Assembly (NCBI RefSeq): GCF_010974825.1
Contig: NZ_JAAILA010000025.1
Location: 62,001-126,000, forward strand
Origin: Aeromonas rivipollensis
GTDB taxonomy: Bacteria; Pseudomonadota; Gammaproteobacteria; Enterobacterales; Aeromonadaceae
Length of the DNA stretch: 64,000 nt
Reading direction: 5' to 3'
The position numbers and the translations under genes are program-made. Under the pieces are notes generated by a model. That model made no database searches. It had not been told where the DNA came from and saw only the letters and a program-made list of their open reading frames with translations. Every line of letters begins with the position of its first letter. Position 1 is the first letter of the stretch. Below, piece by piece: positions 1 through 10,333 of the stretch.

Positions 1-240
1 GTCCCCTTCATTGATGCGTCTCAGCGCCCCTTTCAGCTTGCGCAGATGCAGCTTGTCGTGCTCGATGCGGTTCAGCTCCAGACGGCGGGCCTCCTCGATG
101 CTGGCACGATCAATTTCATCGGCCATCTCGTTGGTATCGGTGGCGATGGCCTGGCTGGCTTGGGAGTTGAGACGCTCTTCGAGCTCGAGGATTTGTCGCT
201 CGATCTGACCCTTGTAAAAGGCCAGTTGGTCTTCAGTCAT
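1..240 (-). CDS. DksA/TraR-family protein, N-terminal part (gene runs off the left edge)
   Basis: Reading leftward from an ATG at 240, the frame is open to the window edge and encodes 80 residues. It begins MTEDQLAFYKGQIERQILEL and ends in ALRRINEGD. The charged coiled-coil-like N-terminus and the RI-(N/E)-(E/D)-GD sequence are typical of DksA/TraR proteins just before their C4 zinc finger, which would lie outside the window. DksA-type proteins act on RNA polymerase through the secondary channel, usually with ppGpp. The zinc finger and the channel-tip acidic residues cannot be checked here, so canonical DksA and a shorter TraR-like paralog are both possible. Confidence 0.7.
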   Translation of the reverse strand, partial: MTEDQLAFYKGQIERQILELEERLNSQASQAIATDTNEMADEIDRASIEEARRLELNRIEHDKLHLRKLKGALRRINEGD

Positions 241-599
241 GAAATCACACATAGGGTTTGCTACCAGTCAGTTTCCCAATTTTTCCCATTTATGGGGGCT
301 TTAGGCCCGCAGACCAAGCCCCTGTAGTCCGATTTGCACCAAATCCATGCAGGAGAGTGCAAATCAGGGCGGGCCTTGTACCAAAAAAATGCAGGTATGC
401 AAAGAGAATTGGATAAGGATTGTGCGCCCTTGCAAAGAAATGGGCCCGCTCCGACAGGGGCTGACTGAGTATCGAGCAGGTTATGTCCAGCCTTGGCATC
501 GTGCTTGCAATGGGCTGATCGTGACACAGAGTGTTTAGTATTTGGTGCCGCATTGGTCATTATATCGGCCATTGTTTATAGTTTTTTAAACACCACTGC

Positions 600-629
600 T
601 TGACAAAGGCCTTTATCACGGGCTTTTAT
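600..629 (+). promoter_or_regulatory. Candidate sigma70 promoter for the polyamine operon
   Basis: TTGACA at 600-605 and TTTTAT at 624-629 are separated by 18 bp. The position is about 85 bp before the chosen start of the first polyamine gene. The rest of the 241-714 gap holds no credible gene, only the inverted repeat at 655-684. Confidence 0.45.
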
Positions 630-654
630 GGTGAGGTCGATTACATTTTCTTAA

Positions 655-684
655 CAAGGGTGTTCCTTATATTAGACACCCTTG
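655..684. repeat. Inverted repeat in the leader of the polyamine operon
   Basis: CAAGGGTGT (655-663) is repeated in inverse complement as ACACCCTTG (676-684) around a 12-base A/T-rich loop. It lies between the candidate promoter and the ATG at 715. It could be an operator or an RNA hairpin; the sequence does not decide which. Confidence 0.55.
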
Positions 685-714
685 CCAATGACAACCGTAG
701 AGTCGGGGTTTAAC

Positions 715-2046
715 ATGGACAGTATCAAGGGCTGGATGGAGAGCAATCGCATCACGGAAGTGGAGTGCCTGTTCCCGGATTTCACCGGCAATGCCCGAGG
801 CAAGATCATTCCAGCCAACAAGTTTCTGCGCGAAGGGGGCATGCGGCTGCCCGAGGTCATCTTCACCCAGACGGTGACCGGCGAGTACCCGGATGACGAC
901 AGCATGATAGACCCGCTGGAGCGGGACATGCAGCTCTATCCCGATCCCAACACCATTCGTTTCGTGCCCTGGGCACTGGAGCCCACGGCTCAGGTGATCC
1001 ACGACTGTTTCGACATCAATGGCAAGCTGATCGACATAGCGCCGCGCTCCGTGCTGCGCCGGGTCCTGTCATTTTACGAGAAGCAGGGCTGGAAGCCGGT
1101 GGTGGCCCCCGAGCTCGAATTCTATCTGGTCAAGCGCAATGAAGACCCCGACTATCCGCTGGTGCCGCCGGTGGGCCGCAACGGCCGCCCCGAGACGGCT
1201 CGCCAGTCGTTCAGCATAGATGCGGTCAACGAATTCGATCCCATCTTCGAGGACATGTACGACTACTGCGAGGCCCAGGAGCTGGAGGTAGACACCCTGA
1301 TCCACGAGTCCGGCGCCGCCCAGATGGAGATCAACTTCCTGCACGGTGACGCCATTGATCTCGCCGACCAGGTGTTCCTGTTCAAGCGCACCATGCGGGA
1401 AGCGGCACACCGTCACGGCATCTATGCCACCTTCATGGCCAAGCCCATGAGCGATGAGCCGGGCTCCGCCATGCACATCCACCAGAGCCTGGAAGATGCC
1501 GAGGGGCGCAACCTGTTTGGCACCAGCGAAGGGGGCAACTCCGAGCAGTTCATGCACTTCATCGCCGGCCTGCAGAAGTACACCCCGGCGGTGACCGCCC
1601 TGCTGGCGCCGAACGTCAACTCCTACCGCCGCCTCACCTTCGGCGAGAGCGCGCCGCGCAACGTGCAGTGGGGCGTGGAAAACCGCACCTGCGGCCTGCG
1701 GGTGCCCTTCTCCGAGCCGAGCGCGCGCCGGGTCGAAAACCGCTTCGCCGGTGCCGACGCCAACCCCTATCTGGCGCTGGCCGCCACCCTGGCCTGCGGC
1801 TACCTCGGCATGCTGGAGAAGCTGGAGCCGATGCAGGAGATGAAGGCGAGTGCCTATGACCTGCCCTACAGCCTGCCCCGTTCCCTGGAGGAGTCGCTCA
1901 GCCATCTGGAGCAGTGCGAGCCCATCAAGGACATGCTGGGGGAGCGCTTCATTCGCGCCTTCGTCGCGGTCAAGCGCAAGGAGTACGAGACCTACTTCGG
2001 GGTGATCAGCCGCTGGGAACGGGAATTCCTGCTGCTGAACGTCTGA
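715..2046 (+). CDS. spuB: Glutamine synthetase family protein, probable gamma-glutamylpolyamine synthetase
   Basis: A 443-residue member of the type III glutamine synthetase-like ligases (PuuA/SpuB group) that ATP-dependently joins glutamate to a polyamine such as putrescine. The N-terminal beta-grasp part contains TEVECLFPDFTGNARGK. The catalytic part contains AAQMEINFLHGDA, the ATP/metal segment SAMHIHQSL, and ENRTCGLRVPFSEPSARRVE with conserved arginines. The ATG at 715 is preferred because GGGGT lies just upstream. Earlier in-frame starts at 682 and 688 overlap the leader inverted repeat and lack a ribosome site. The order with the next six genes matches spuBCDEFGH of Pseudomonas aeruginosa (established knowledge). 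The exact substrate is inferred. Confidence 0.85.
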   Translation: MDSIKGWMESNRITEVECLFPDFTGNARGKIIPANKFLREGGMRLPEVIFTQTVTGEYPDDDSMIDPLERDMQLYPDPNTIRFVPWALEPTAQVIHDCFDINGKLIDIAPRSVLRRVLSFYEKQGWKPVVAPELEFYLVKRNEDPDYPLVPPVGRNGRPETARQSFSIDAVNEFDPIFEDMYDYCEAQELEVDTLIHESGAAQMEINFLHGDAIDLADQVFLFKRTMREAAHRHGIYATFMAKPMSDEPGSAMHIHQSLEDAEGRNLFGTSEGGNSEQFMHFIAGLQKYTPAVTALLAPNVNSYRRLTFGESAPRNVQWGVENRTCGLRVPFSEPSARRVENRFAGADANPYLALAATLACGYLGMLEKLEPMQEMKASAYDLPYSLPRSLEESLSHLEQCEPIKDMLGERFIRAFVAVKRKEYETYFGVISRWEREFLLLNV

Positions 2047-2218
2047 CCCGTCTCGGGAGGGGCGCAGATCCCTCCCGTCACTCTCAAAGCAAGATGGCAC
2101 TGGCTCGTGAGGGGCGGCTGATGGCGCCCGCTCGCGGCCGCACCGTGCCCGTGGGCCAGCCGCCCTCAGCAATTGACGAACAAACATCGCTTAAATCGAA
2201 GGAACCGAGGAGCAAGCA

Positions 2219-3580
2219 ATGAAGCAGACCACCCGCGAGTGGCAACAACTGGATGCCAGCCACCACCTGCATCCCTTTACCGACTTTCAGGCCCTGAACA
2301 AGAAGGGCAGCCGCATCATCACCAAGGCCGAGGGGGTCTATCTGGAAGACTCCGACGGGCGCCGCATCCTGGACGGGATGGCGGGCCTGTGGTGCGTCAA
2401 CCTGGGCTACGGCCGCCAGGAGCTGGTGGATGCCGCCACCAAACAGATGCAGCAACTGCCCTATTACAACCTCTTCTTCCAGACCAGCCATCCCCCCGCC
2501 GCCGAACTGGCGACCCTGCTGGCCGAGATCACGCCGCCCCATCTCAACCACGTCTTCTTCACCGGCTCGGGCTCGGAGTGCAACGACACCGTGCTGCGCA
2601 TGGTGCGTCACTACTGGGCCAGCAAGGGGCAGCCCGACAAGCAGGTGATCATCAGCCGCCACAACGCCTATCACGGCTCCACGGTGGCGGGCGCCAGTCT
2701 GGGGGGCATGAAGGGCATGCACGCCCAGGGTGGCCTGCCCATTCCCGGCATAGTCCACATCGATCAGCCCTATCACTTCGGTGAAGGTGAGGGCATGAGC
2801 GCCCACGAGTTCGGCCTGGCCCGTGCCCGCCAGCTGGAAGAGAAGATTCTGGAGCTGGGGGTGGACAAGGTGGCGGCTTTCATCGGCGAGCCAATCCAGG
2901 GTGCCGGCGGCGTCATCATTCCGCCCGACAGCTACTGGCCCGAGATCCAGCGCATCTGTGACAAGTACGGCATCCTGCTCATCGCCGACGAGGTGATCTG
3001 CGGTTTCGGTCGCACCGGCCACTGGTTCGCCAGCGAAGGCTTCGGCATCAAGCCTGACCTCATGTGTCTGGCCAAGGGCATCACCTCGGGTTACCTGCCG
3101 ATGGGGGCTGTGATGGTGGGGGACAGGGTCGCCAGGGTGCTGGTGGAAGAGGGGGGCGAGTTCAACCACGGCTTCACCTATTCCGGTCATCCGGTGGCCT
3201 GCGCCGTGGCCATCGCCAACATCCAGCTTATGCAAAGTGAGAGCATAGTTAAGCGCGTTCATGATAGTATCGGCCCCTATTTGCAGCGCCGCTGGAGCGA
3301 GCTTGCCGATCACCCGCTGGTGGGAGAAACCCGGGGTAAAGGCCTGGTCGCCGCGTTGGAAATAGTCCAGGACAAACAGACGAAACGTCGTTTCCCGGCC
3401 GAACTGCACGCCGGGATGACCTGTCGGGAGTTCTGTTTTAACAATGGCTTGGTGATGAGGGCTGTCGGCGATACCATGATCATATCGCCCCCCTTGGTGA
3501 TCACCGAGGAACAGGTGGATGAATTGGTCAAACTGGCCAGGCTCAGTCTGGATCTGACGGCTGCAAAGCTGCAGGAATAG
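2219..3580 (+). CDS. spuC: Class III aminotransferase, putrescine/polyamine:pyruvate type
   Basis: A 453-residue PLP-dependent class III transaminase. It shows VFFTGSGSECNDTVLRMVRHYW (cofactor phosphate loop, split here by function), IIADEVICGFGRTG with the PLP-binding Asp, and the catalytic lysine in LAKGITSGYLP. Later it has HGFTYSGHP. SpuC-type enzymes deaminate putrescine or cadaverine onto pyruvate, giving an aminoaldehyde and alanine. The ATG is preceded by GAGGAG at good spacing. The 172-base gap after the ligase contains a hairpin at about 2055-2079 and no gene. An omega-amino-acid transaminase role is possible, but the position next to polyamine transport genes favours the SpuC assignment. 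Confidence 0.88.
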   Translation: MKQTTREWQQLDASHHLHPFTDFQALNKKGSRIITKAEGVYLEDSDGRRILDGMAGLWCVNLGYGRQELVDAATKQMQQLPYYNLFFQTSHPPAAELATLLAEITPPHLNHVFFTGSGSECNDTVLRMVRHYWASKGQPDKQVIISRHNAYHGSTVAGASLGGMKGMHAQGGLPIPGIVHIDQPYHFGEGEGMSAHEFGLARARQLEEKILELGVDKVAAFIGEPIQGAGGVIIPPDSYWPEIQRICDKYGILLIADEVICGFGRTGHWFASEGFGIKPDLMCLAKGITSGYLPMGAVMVGDRVARVLVEEGGEFNHGFTYSGHPVACAVAIANIQLMQSESIVKRVHDSIGPYLQRRWSELADHPLVGETRGKGLVAALEIVQDKQTKRRFPAELHAGMTCREFCFNNGLVMRAVGDTMIISPPLVITEEQVDELVKLARLSLDLTAAKLQE

Positions 3581-3622
3581 GCTGAAACCGGGCAGATTGG
3601 CTTACGCATACAATTTGCTTAG

Positions 3623-4732
<1,110 letters not shown>

Positions 4733-4743
4733 GTGACGAGTAC

Positions 4744-4773
4744 CCCTCCCGGTCCGCAGTTCGGCCGGGAGGG
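4744..4773 (+). terminator. Intercistronic hairpin between the two potF genes
   Basis: CCCTCCCGG (4744-4752) pairs with CCGGGAGGG (4765-4773). There is no T tract, so it is more likely an mRNA-stabilising or attenuating hairpin that raises expression of the upstream binding protein than a full terminator. Confidence 0.5.
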
Positions 4774-4847
4774 TGGTGACCACCCGACAGGTTGGACGGC
4801 GCGTATGGATGCGCGACTGGCAAAATCACACAAACGAGGACTGATAA

Positions 4848-5933
<1,086 letters not shown>

Positions 5934-6009
5934 CCTTGGCGCCCATCCCGGGGCGCCAGATTGTATTGATGGATCGGCCCCGGCCGGTATCACCTTTGGG
6001 AGTTTGGTA

Positions 6010-7164
6010 ATGGCGATAGCCTCCAGTGCCTACAAGAAAGCCCTCGAGGGCAGCCAGCAGCGTAAAGAAGTGCTGGTCAAAATAGACAGGGTAAGCAAGC
6101 AGTTCGACGAAACGCTGGCGGTCGATAACGTGTCTCTCAACATCCACAAGGGCGAGATCTTCGCCCTGCTGGGTGGTTCAGGCTCCGGCAAGTCCACCTT
6201 GCTGCGGATGCTGGCCGGGTTCGAGCGCCCCACCGAGGGGCGGTTGTTCCTGGATGGGGTCGACATTACCGACATGCCCCCCTATGAACGTCCCATCAAC
6301 ATGATGTTCCAGTCCTACGCCCTGTTTCCCCACATGACGGTGGCGCAGAACATCGCCTTCGGTCTCAAGCAGGATGGCCTGCCCAAGGCAGAGGTCGACG
6401 CCCGGGTGGAGGAGATGCTCAAGCTGGTGCAGATGACCCAGTATGCCCGTCGCAAGCCGCACCAGCTCTCCGGCGGTCAGCGCCAGCGGGTCGCCCTGGC
6501 CCGCTCTCTGGCCAAGCGCCCCAAGCTGCTGCTGCTGGATGAGCCCATGGGGGCGCTGGACAAGAAGCTGCGCTCCAAGATGCAGCTAGAGCTGGTGGAG
6601 ATCATCGAGCGAGTCGGCGTAACCTGCGTCATGGTGACCCACGATCAGGAAGAGGCCATGACCATGGCGGAACGGATCGCCATCATGCACCTGGGTTGCA
6701 TCGAGCAGATTGGCAGCCCGATGGACATCTACGAGACCCCGGCCAGCCGGCTGGTGTGCGAGTTCATCGGCAACGTCAACCTGTTTGACGGCCTGCTGGT
6801 GGAAGATGAGCAGGACCACGCCATCATCGCCTGCGCGGATCTGGAGCAGCCCATCTACGTGGGCCACGGCATCAGCTCCCGTGCCGAGAACAAGAAGGTG
6901 ACCTACGCCCTGCGGCCGGAAAAATTGCTGATGAGTCTGCACAAGCCGGAGGAGATCGAGCATCCGGACTTCAACTGGACCAAGGGTGAGGTCTATGACA
7001 TCGCCTATCTGGGCGGCCACTCGGTTTATCACATCCAGCTGCCCTCGGGCAAAATCGTTCAGGCTTTCATCGCCAATGCCGAACGCCACGGCAAGCGGCC
7101 AACCTGGGATGACCAGGTGTTCCTCTATTGGGAAGATGACAGCGGCGTGGTGCTGCAATCATGA
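6010..7164 (+). CDS. potG: Polyamine ABC transporter ATP-binding protein PotG
   Basis: 384 residues. Walker A is GGSGSGKSTLL (about residues 55-65), the Q-loop is in MMFQSYALFPHMTV, the signature is LSGGQRQRVALARSLA, Walker B is LLLLDEPMGALD and the switch His is in VMVTHDQEEAMTM. A C-terminal TOBE-like regulatory region (about 290-384) is typical of the PotA/PotG subfamily. It energises putrescine uptake through PotH and PotI. GGGAG lies 7 bases before the chosen ATG. Its TGA overlaps the potH ATG (ATGA), indicating translational coupling. Confidence 0.93.
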   Translation: MAIASSAYKKALEGSQQRKEVLVKIDRVSKQFDETLAVDNVSLNIHKGEIFALLGGSGSGKSTLLRMLAGFERPTEGRLFLDGVDITDMPPYERPINMMFQSYALFPHMTVAQNIAFGLKQDGLPKAEVDARVEEMLKLVQMTQYARRKPHQLSGGQRQRVALARSLAKRPKLLLLDEPMGALDKKLRSKMQLELVEIIERVGVTCVMVTHDQEEAMTMAERIAIMHLGCIEQIGSPMDIYETPASRLVCEFIGNVNLFDGLLVEDEQDHAIIACADLEQPIYVGHGISSRAENKKVTYALRPEKLLMSLHKPEEIEHPDFNWTKGEVYDIAYLGGHSVYHIQLPSGKIVQAFIANAERHGKRPTWDDQVFLYWEDDSGVVLQS

Positions 7165-8066
7165 AGGCATTGAGACGACTCAAGCAGTTGGGGGGACGCC
7201 AGCTGGTGATCGGCATCCCCTTCTTCTGGCTGTTCCTCTTCTTCCTGCTGCCCTTCATCATAGTGGTGAAGATCAGCTTCGCCGAAGCGGATGTGGCTAT
7301 CCCGCCCTACACCGACGTGGTGAGCTGGGCAGACAATCAGCTCACCATCTTGCTCCACATGGGCAACTACCTGCTGCTGCAGGAGGATGAGCTCTACATA
7401 GCTGCCTATCTGGGCTCCCTCAAGATGGCCTTCATCAGCACCCTGCTGTGCCTGCTGATCGGCTATCCCATGGCCTACTCCATAGCGCGGGCCAACAAGG
7501 AGACCCAGACCGTCCTGCTGCTGCTCATCATGATGCCGACCTGGACCGCCATCCTGATCCGGGTCTACGCCTGGATGGGCATCCTCAGCAACAACGGTCT
7601 GCTCAACAGCTTCTTGCTGGGGATCGGGGTGATCGACGAGCCCTTGCAGATCCTCAACACCAACCTGGCGGTCTACATCGGCATCGTTTACTCCTACCTG
7701 CCGTTCATGGTGCTGCCGCTCTACGCCAACCTGGTCAAACACGATCAGAGCCTGCTGGAGGCGGCCTCCGATCTCGGCGCCCGCAACCTGACCCGGTTCT
7801 GGCAGATCACTGTGCCACTCTCCAAGAACGGCATCATCGCCGGTTGCATGCTGGTCTTCATCCCCGTGGTGGGCGAGTTCGTCATCCCCGAGATGCTGGG
7901 CGGCCCCGAGACTCTGATGATCGGCAAGGTGCTGTGGCAGGAGTTCTTCAACAACCGCGACTGGCCGGTGGCGTCCGCCCTGGCGGTGGTGATGCTGGCG
8001 GTGCTGATAGTCCCCATCATCCTGTTCAACCGCAACCAGGCGAAGGAATTGGAGGGCAAGGTATGA
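7161..8066 (+). CDS. potH: Polyamine ABC transporter permease PotH
   Basis: 301 residues with about six membrane segments. The first is near residues 14-36 (FFWLFLFFLLPFIIVV). It contains the permease coupling loop EAASDLGARNLTRFWQITVPLS (EAA motif) and the ending VIPEMLGGPETLMIGKVLWQEFFNNRDWP seen in PotH/PotB proteins. It begins inside the potG stop codon. Its final 20 or so codons are the source unit of the tandem repeat that separates it from potI; its stop TGA overlaps the first repeat-encoded ATG. Confidence 0.93.
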   Translation: MKALRRLKQLGGRQLVIGIPFFWLFLFFLLPFIIVVKISFAEADVAIPPYTDVVSWADNQLTILLHMGNYLLLQEDELYIAAYLGSLKMAFISTLLCLLIGYPMAYSIARANKETQTVLLLLIMMPTWTAILIRVYAWMGILSNNGLLNSFLLGIGVIDEPLQILNTNLAVYIGIVYSYLPFMVLPLYANLVKHDQSLLEAASDLGARNLTRFWQITVPLSKNGIIAGCMLVFIPVVGEFVIPEMLGGPETLMIGKVLWQEFFNNRDWPVASALAVVMLAVLIVPIILFNRNQAKELEGKV

Positions 8067-8219
8067 AAAAGGCGTTGCTGATAGTCCCTGTATCCATTCC
8101 GTTCAACCGCAACCAGGCGAAAGAACTGGAGGGCAAGGTATGAAAAAGGCGTTGCTGATAGTCCCTGCATCCATCCTGTTCAACTGCAACCAGACAAGCG
8201 TATTGGAGGGTCAGGCATG
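8003..8219 (+). repeat. Three tandem imperfect copies of the potH 3' end / start junction
   Basis: Copy 1 is the true potH end (from 8003), copy 2 starts at 8077 and copy 3 at 8154. Each begins GCTGATAGTCCC and ends with a GGAGGG Shine-Dalgarno and ATGA. The three ATGs at 8063, 8140 and 8217 (the potI start) are exactly 77 bases apart. Copy 1 lacks 3 bases relative to copy 2; copy 3 is the most diverged. Confidence 0.95.
8063..8143 (+). CDS. Junction mini-ORF 1 between potH and potI (26 aa)
   Basis: A 26-codon frame created by the duplication. It begins MKKALLIVPVSIPF and ends QAKELEGKV, so its C-terminal part repeats the C-terminus of PotH. Its ATG overlaps the potH stop and its stop overlaps the next ATG, both as ATGA, with GGAGGG upstream of each start. 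Differences from potH in the shared part are mostly silent (AAG/AAA, TTG/CTG, CCC/CCT, ATC/ATT). It may be translated merely to carry ribosomes to potI; no independent function is visible. Confidence 0.45.
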   Translation: MKKALLIVPVSIPFNRNQAKELEGKV

Positions 8220-8220
8220 A
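8140..8220 (+). CDS. Junction mini-ORF 2 between potH and potI (26 aa)
   Basis: A second 26-codon frame, beginning MKKALLIVPASILF and ending SVLEGQA. It starts in the stop of mini-ORF 1 and ends inside the potI start (ATGA at 8217-8220). It has drifted further from the potH sequence (NCNQTSV against NRNQAKE). The frame, length and terminal overlaps are kept exactly, consistent with a relay for coupled translation. Product stability and function are unknown. Confidence 0.42.
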   Translation: MKKALLIVPASILFNCNQTSVLEGQA

Positions 8221-9059
8221 GACGTCTCGGTTTTTCCAAGCTGATGCTGTGGCTGGGGCTGCTGTTTATCTACCTGCCCATGGTCATCATGGTCATCTAC
8301 TCCTTCAACGCCTCCAAGCTGGTGACGGTATGGGGGGGCTGGTCCCTGAAGTGGTACTTCGGCCTGCTCGACAATAAACAGTTGATTGGGTCCGTGTTCC
8401 GCTCCCTGGAGATCGCCTTCTACACCGCCATAGCCGCGGTGGCGCTGGGGACTGTGGCCGCCTTCGTGCTGACCCGGATCCCTCACTTCCGTGGTCGCAC
8501 CCTGTTCGGTGGCATGGTGACGGCGCCCCTGGTCATGCCAGAGGTGATCACAGGTCTGTCGCTGCTACTGCTGTTCGTGGCCATGGCCCAGCTGGTGGGC
8601 TGGCCCGCCGAGCGGGGCATGCTGACCATCTGGATTGCTCACACCACCTTCTGTACCGCCTATGTGGCGATAGTGGTGTCGGCGCGGTTGCGGGAGCTGG
8701 ATCTTTCCATCGAGGAGGCGGCCATGGATCTCGGCGCCAAGCCCTGGAAGGTGTTCTTCCTCATCACCATCCCCATGATAGCCCCGTCACTGGCGGCGGG
8801 CGGCATGATGTCGTTTGCCCTGTCGCTGGATGATCTGGTGCTGGCGAGCTTCGTCTCAGGCCCGGGTTCCACTACCCTGCCGATGGAGGTGTTCTCGGCG
8901 GTGCGGCTCGGGGTGAAACCCGAGATCAACGCGGTGGCCAGCCTGATCCTGCTGTCGGTATCGTTGTTCACCTTCAGCAGCTGGTACCTGATGGCGAGGG
9001 CGGAGAAACGCCGCCGCGCCGAGATTGCCATGACCACCCAGATGCAGGCCGTCGCCTGA
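8217..9059 (+). CDS. potI: Polyamine ABC transporter permease PotI
   Basis: 280 residues with about six membrane segments. The first is near residues 9-30 (LWLGLLFIYLPMVIMVIYSF), followed by WGGWSLKWY, typical of PotI/PotC. The coupling loop is EEAAMDLGAKPWKVFFLITIP, followed by SFALSLDDLVLASFVSGPG. It pairs with PotH in the membrane. Its ATG is entered through the second repeat-encoded mini-ORF rather than directly from potH. An 11-bp inverted repeat (9064-9074 with 9102-9112) after the gene may end or stabilise the transcript. Confidence 0.93.
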   Translation: MRRLGFSKLMLWLGLLFIYLPMVIMVIYSFNASKLVTVWGGWSLKWYFGLLDNKQLIGSVFRSLEIAFYTAIAAVALGTVAAFVLTRIPHFRGRTLFGGMVTAPLVMPEVITGLSLLLLFVAMAQLVGWPAERGMLTIWIAHTTFCTAYVAIVVSARLRELDLSIEEAAMDLGAKPWKVFFLITIPMIAPSLAAGGMMSFALSLDDLVLASFVSGPGSTTLPMEVFSAVRLGVKPEINAVASLILLSVSLFTFSSWYLMARAEKRRRAEIAMTTQMQAVA

Positions 9060-9063
9060 CCCC

Positions 9064-9112
9064 GGGGCTGTTGACGCAGTAACACGGCTTGCGCCGACGG
9101 CTCAACAGCCCC
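9064..9112 (+). terminator. Long-loop inverted repeat downstream of potI
   Basis: GGGGCTGTTGA (9064-9074) is complementary to TCAACAGCCCC (9102-9112). The 27-base spacer and absence of a T tract make this a weak terminator candidate; it may instead protect the 3' end of the operon mRNA. Confidence 0.4.
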
Positions 9113-9148
9113 TAAGATCCGCATTCTCTCATCCGTCAGGAGCATGGA

Positions 9149-9874
9149 ATGCGGATCTCCCTCTTTATCGGCCAGAGCGCCGAGATGAATGCCGAACTCG
9201 CCCCCGGACTCGTTAGTGCCATCGACAAGTATGTGGCAGGCAGTCCCCTGTGGTGCAGCTTCTCGGGCCTGGAGGGTGATGAGCAGAGCGACAAACGCCA
9301 TCACGGCGGCCCGGATCGCGCCCTGCACTATTACCCCGCGGATCACTACCCCTGGTGGAAGACCTGGCAAACTGCGCTGGGTCTGCCTGCCCCTCGTGCT
9401 CCCTGGCAGCCGGCGGCCTTTGGTGAAAACCTCTCCGGCCTCGGCTTGACCGAAACGCAAGCCTGTATCGGCGATGTCTATCGCCTCGGCGAGGCGCTCA
9501 TCCAGATCAGTCAGCCGAGGTCCCCCTGCTTCAAGCTCAATCAACGCTTTGGCTACCCGCACCTTTCCCAGGTGATGCAGCTCAACGGCCGCTGCGGCTG
9601 GTTGCTGCGGGTGCTGGAGGAGGGGCGTGTGGCCCCGGTGGATGAGCTGCTGCTGATGGACAGGCCCTATCCCGAGCTGACGGTGAAGCGCACCGCCGAC
9701 ATCCTGTTCAACCAGACCCGCCACGAAGGGGACCTGCAACTGCTGCTGGAGAACCCGGCACTCTCTCCCAACTGGCGCCAGCATGCGGCTCACTGGCTGG
9801 AGCACGGGGTCGTTGCCGATTGGAGTCGGCGTCTGCTGGGACCGGCCGAGTTTCAGCTGCCGCCAAAGGTGTAA
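9149..9874 (+). CDS. yiiM: MOSC domain protein, YiiM family
   Basis: 241 residues. YiiM-type motifs are GLEGDEQSDKRHHGGPDRAL (about 48-67), HYYPADHY, FGENLSGLGLTE and the conserved cysteine in SQPRSPCFKLN. The C-terminal region (about 165-235) fits the 3-alpha domain that follows MOSC in this family. MOSC proteins bind molybdenum cofactor or a sulfurated intermediate. E. coli YiiM is linked to 6-N-hydroxylaminopurine detoxification (established knowledge). The ATG follows AGGAGCATGGA. It stands alone between the polyamine operon and the tRNA gene. Confidence 0.88.
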   Translation: MRISLFIGQSAEMNAELAPGLVSAIDKYVAGSPLWCSFSGLEGDEQSDKRHHGGPDRALHYYPADHYPWWKTWQTALGLPAPRAPWQPAAFGENLSGLGLTETQACIGDVYRLGEALIQISQPRSPCFKLNQRFGYPHLSQVMQLNGRCGWLLRVLEEGRVAPVDELLLMDRPYPELTVKRTADILFNQTRHEGDLQLLLENPALSPNWRQHAAHWLEHGVVADWSRRLLGPAEFQLPPKV

Positions 9875-10014
9875 CTGAGCACCGGGACGAGCCCGGCGCC
9901 CCCTATCGCCATGAAACGCTGGATTATTGAGCGTAAAGCCCTTTTTTTGTGGCGAAAGCAAAAAAAGGCTTGTGTCATGTCGGGGCTTTCGGTAAATTCT
10001 CGCCCCGCAGACAT

Positions 10015-10091
<77 letters not shown>

Positions 10092-10097
10092 CATTAG

Positions 10098-10125
10098 AAA
10101 AGGCCGCTCATTGAGCGGCCTTTTC
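10098..10125 (+). terminator. Rho-independent terminator of the tRNA-Pro gene
   Basis: AAAAGGCCGCTC-ATT-GAGCGGCCTTTT directly after the tRNA: an 8-bp GC-rich stem followed by a T run. Confidence 0.88.
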
Positions 10126-10212
10126 GCATTTGGATTTTGCCTTTGCCGTTCTCGGCAGACGGTGCAGGAGCGGCATACGGGGTCGATTGCCTGGTGCTGA
10201 ATGCCGCCCATT

Positions 10213-10237
10213 AAAAGGGCCACCGCTCGGTGGCCCC
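10213..10237 (-). terminator. Rho-independent terminator, leftward
   Basis: Read on the minus strand, GGGGCCACCGAGCGGTGGCCCTTTT is a GC stem with a short loop and a T run. It would end transcription of the orphan protein gene and the short frame at 10269-10331. Confidence 0.7.
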
Positions 10238-10268
10238 ACAGGTGGAGTCTGATCCTGACTCCGGCACT

Positions 10269-10331
10269 CTAGATTGTGGCAATCTCGTTGTGGGTCTTGT
10301 CGATGGTGCCCTCCTTGCGCTCTGGGCGCAT
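10269..10331 (-). pseudogene. Short frame, possible remnant of a gene 3' end
   Basis: Two bases after the stop of the orphan gene, an ATG opens 20 codons (MRPERKEGTIDKTHNEIATI), followed by TAG and then a terminator. The charged, ordered sequence right before a terminator resembles the tail of a larger protein whose upstream part is missing. The family was not recognised. It could equally be a chance short frame. Confidence 0.3.
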
Positions 10332-10333
10332 GA

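Noticed and set aside
682-714. Upstream TTG/ATG starts for the polyamine glutamine-synthetase-like gene
   Set aside because: They lie in the leader inverted repeat, have no ribosome site, and add residues with no family counterpart; the ATG at 715 has GGGGT upstream.
2084-3409. Long open frame antisense to the aminotransferase gene
   Set aside because: It is a high-GC antisense shadow: no ribosome site, His/Gly-rich low-complexity composition, and the sense frame is a clear enzyme.
7448-8143. Alternative frame through potH that reads into the junction repeat
   Set aside because: It lacks a ribosome site and overlaps the potH permease; only the short ATGA-linked frames are plausible.
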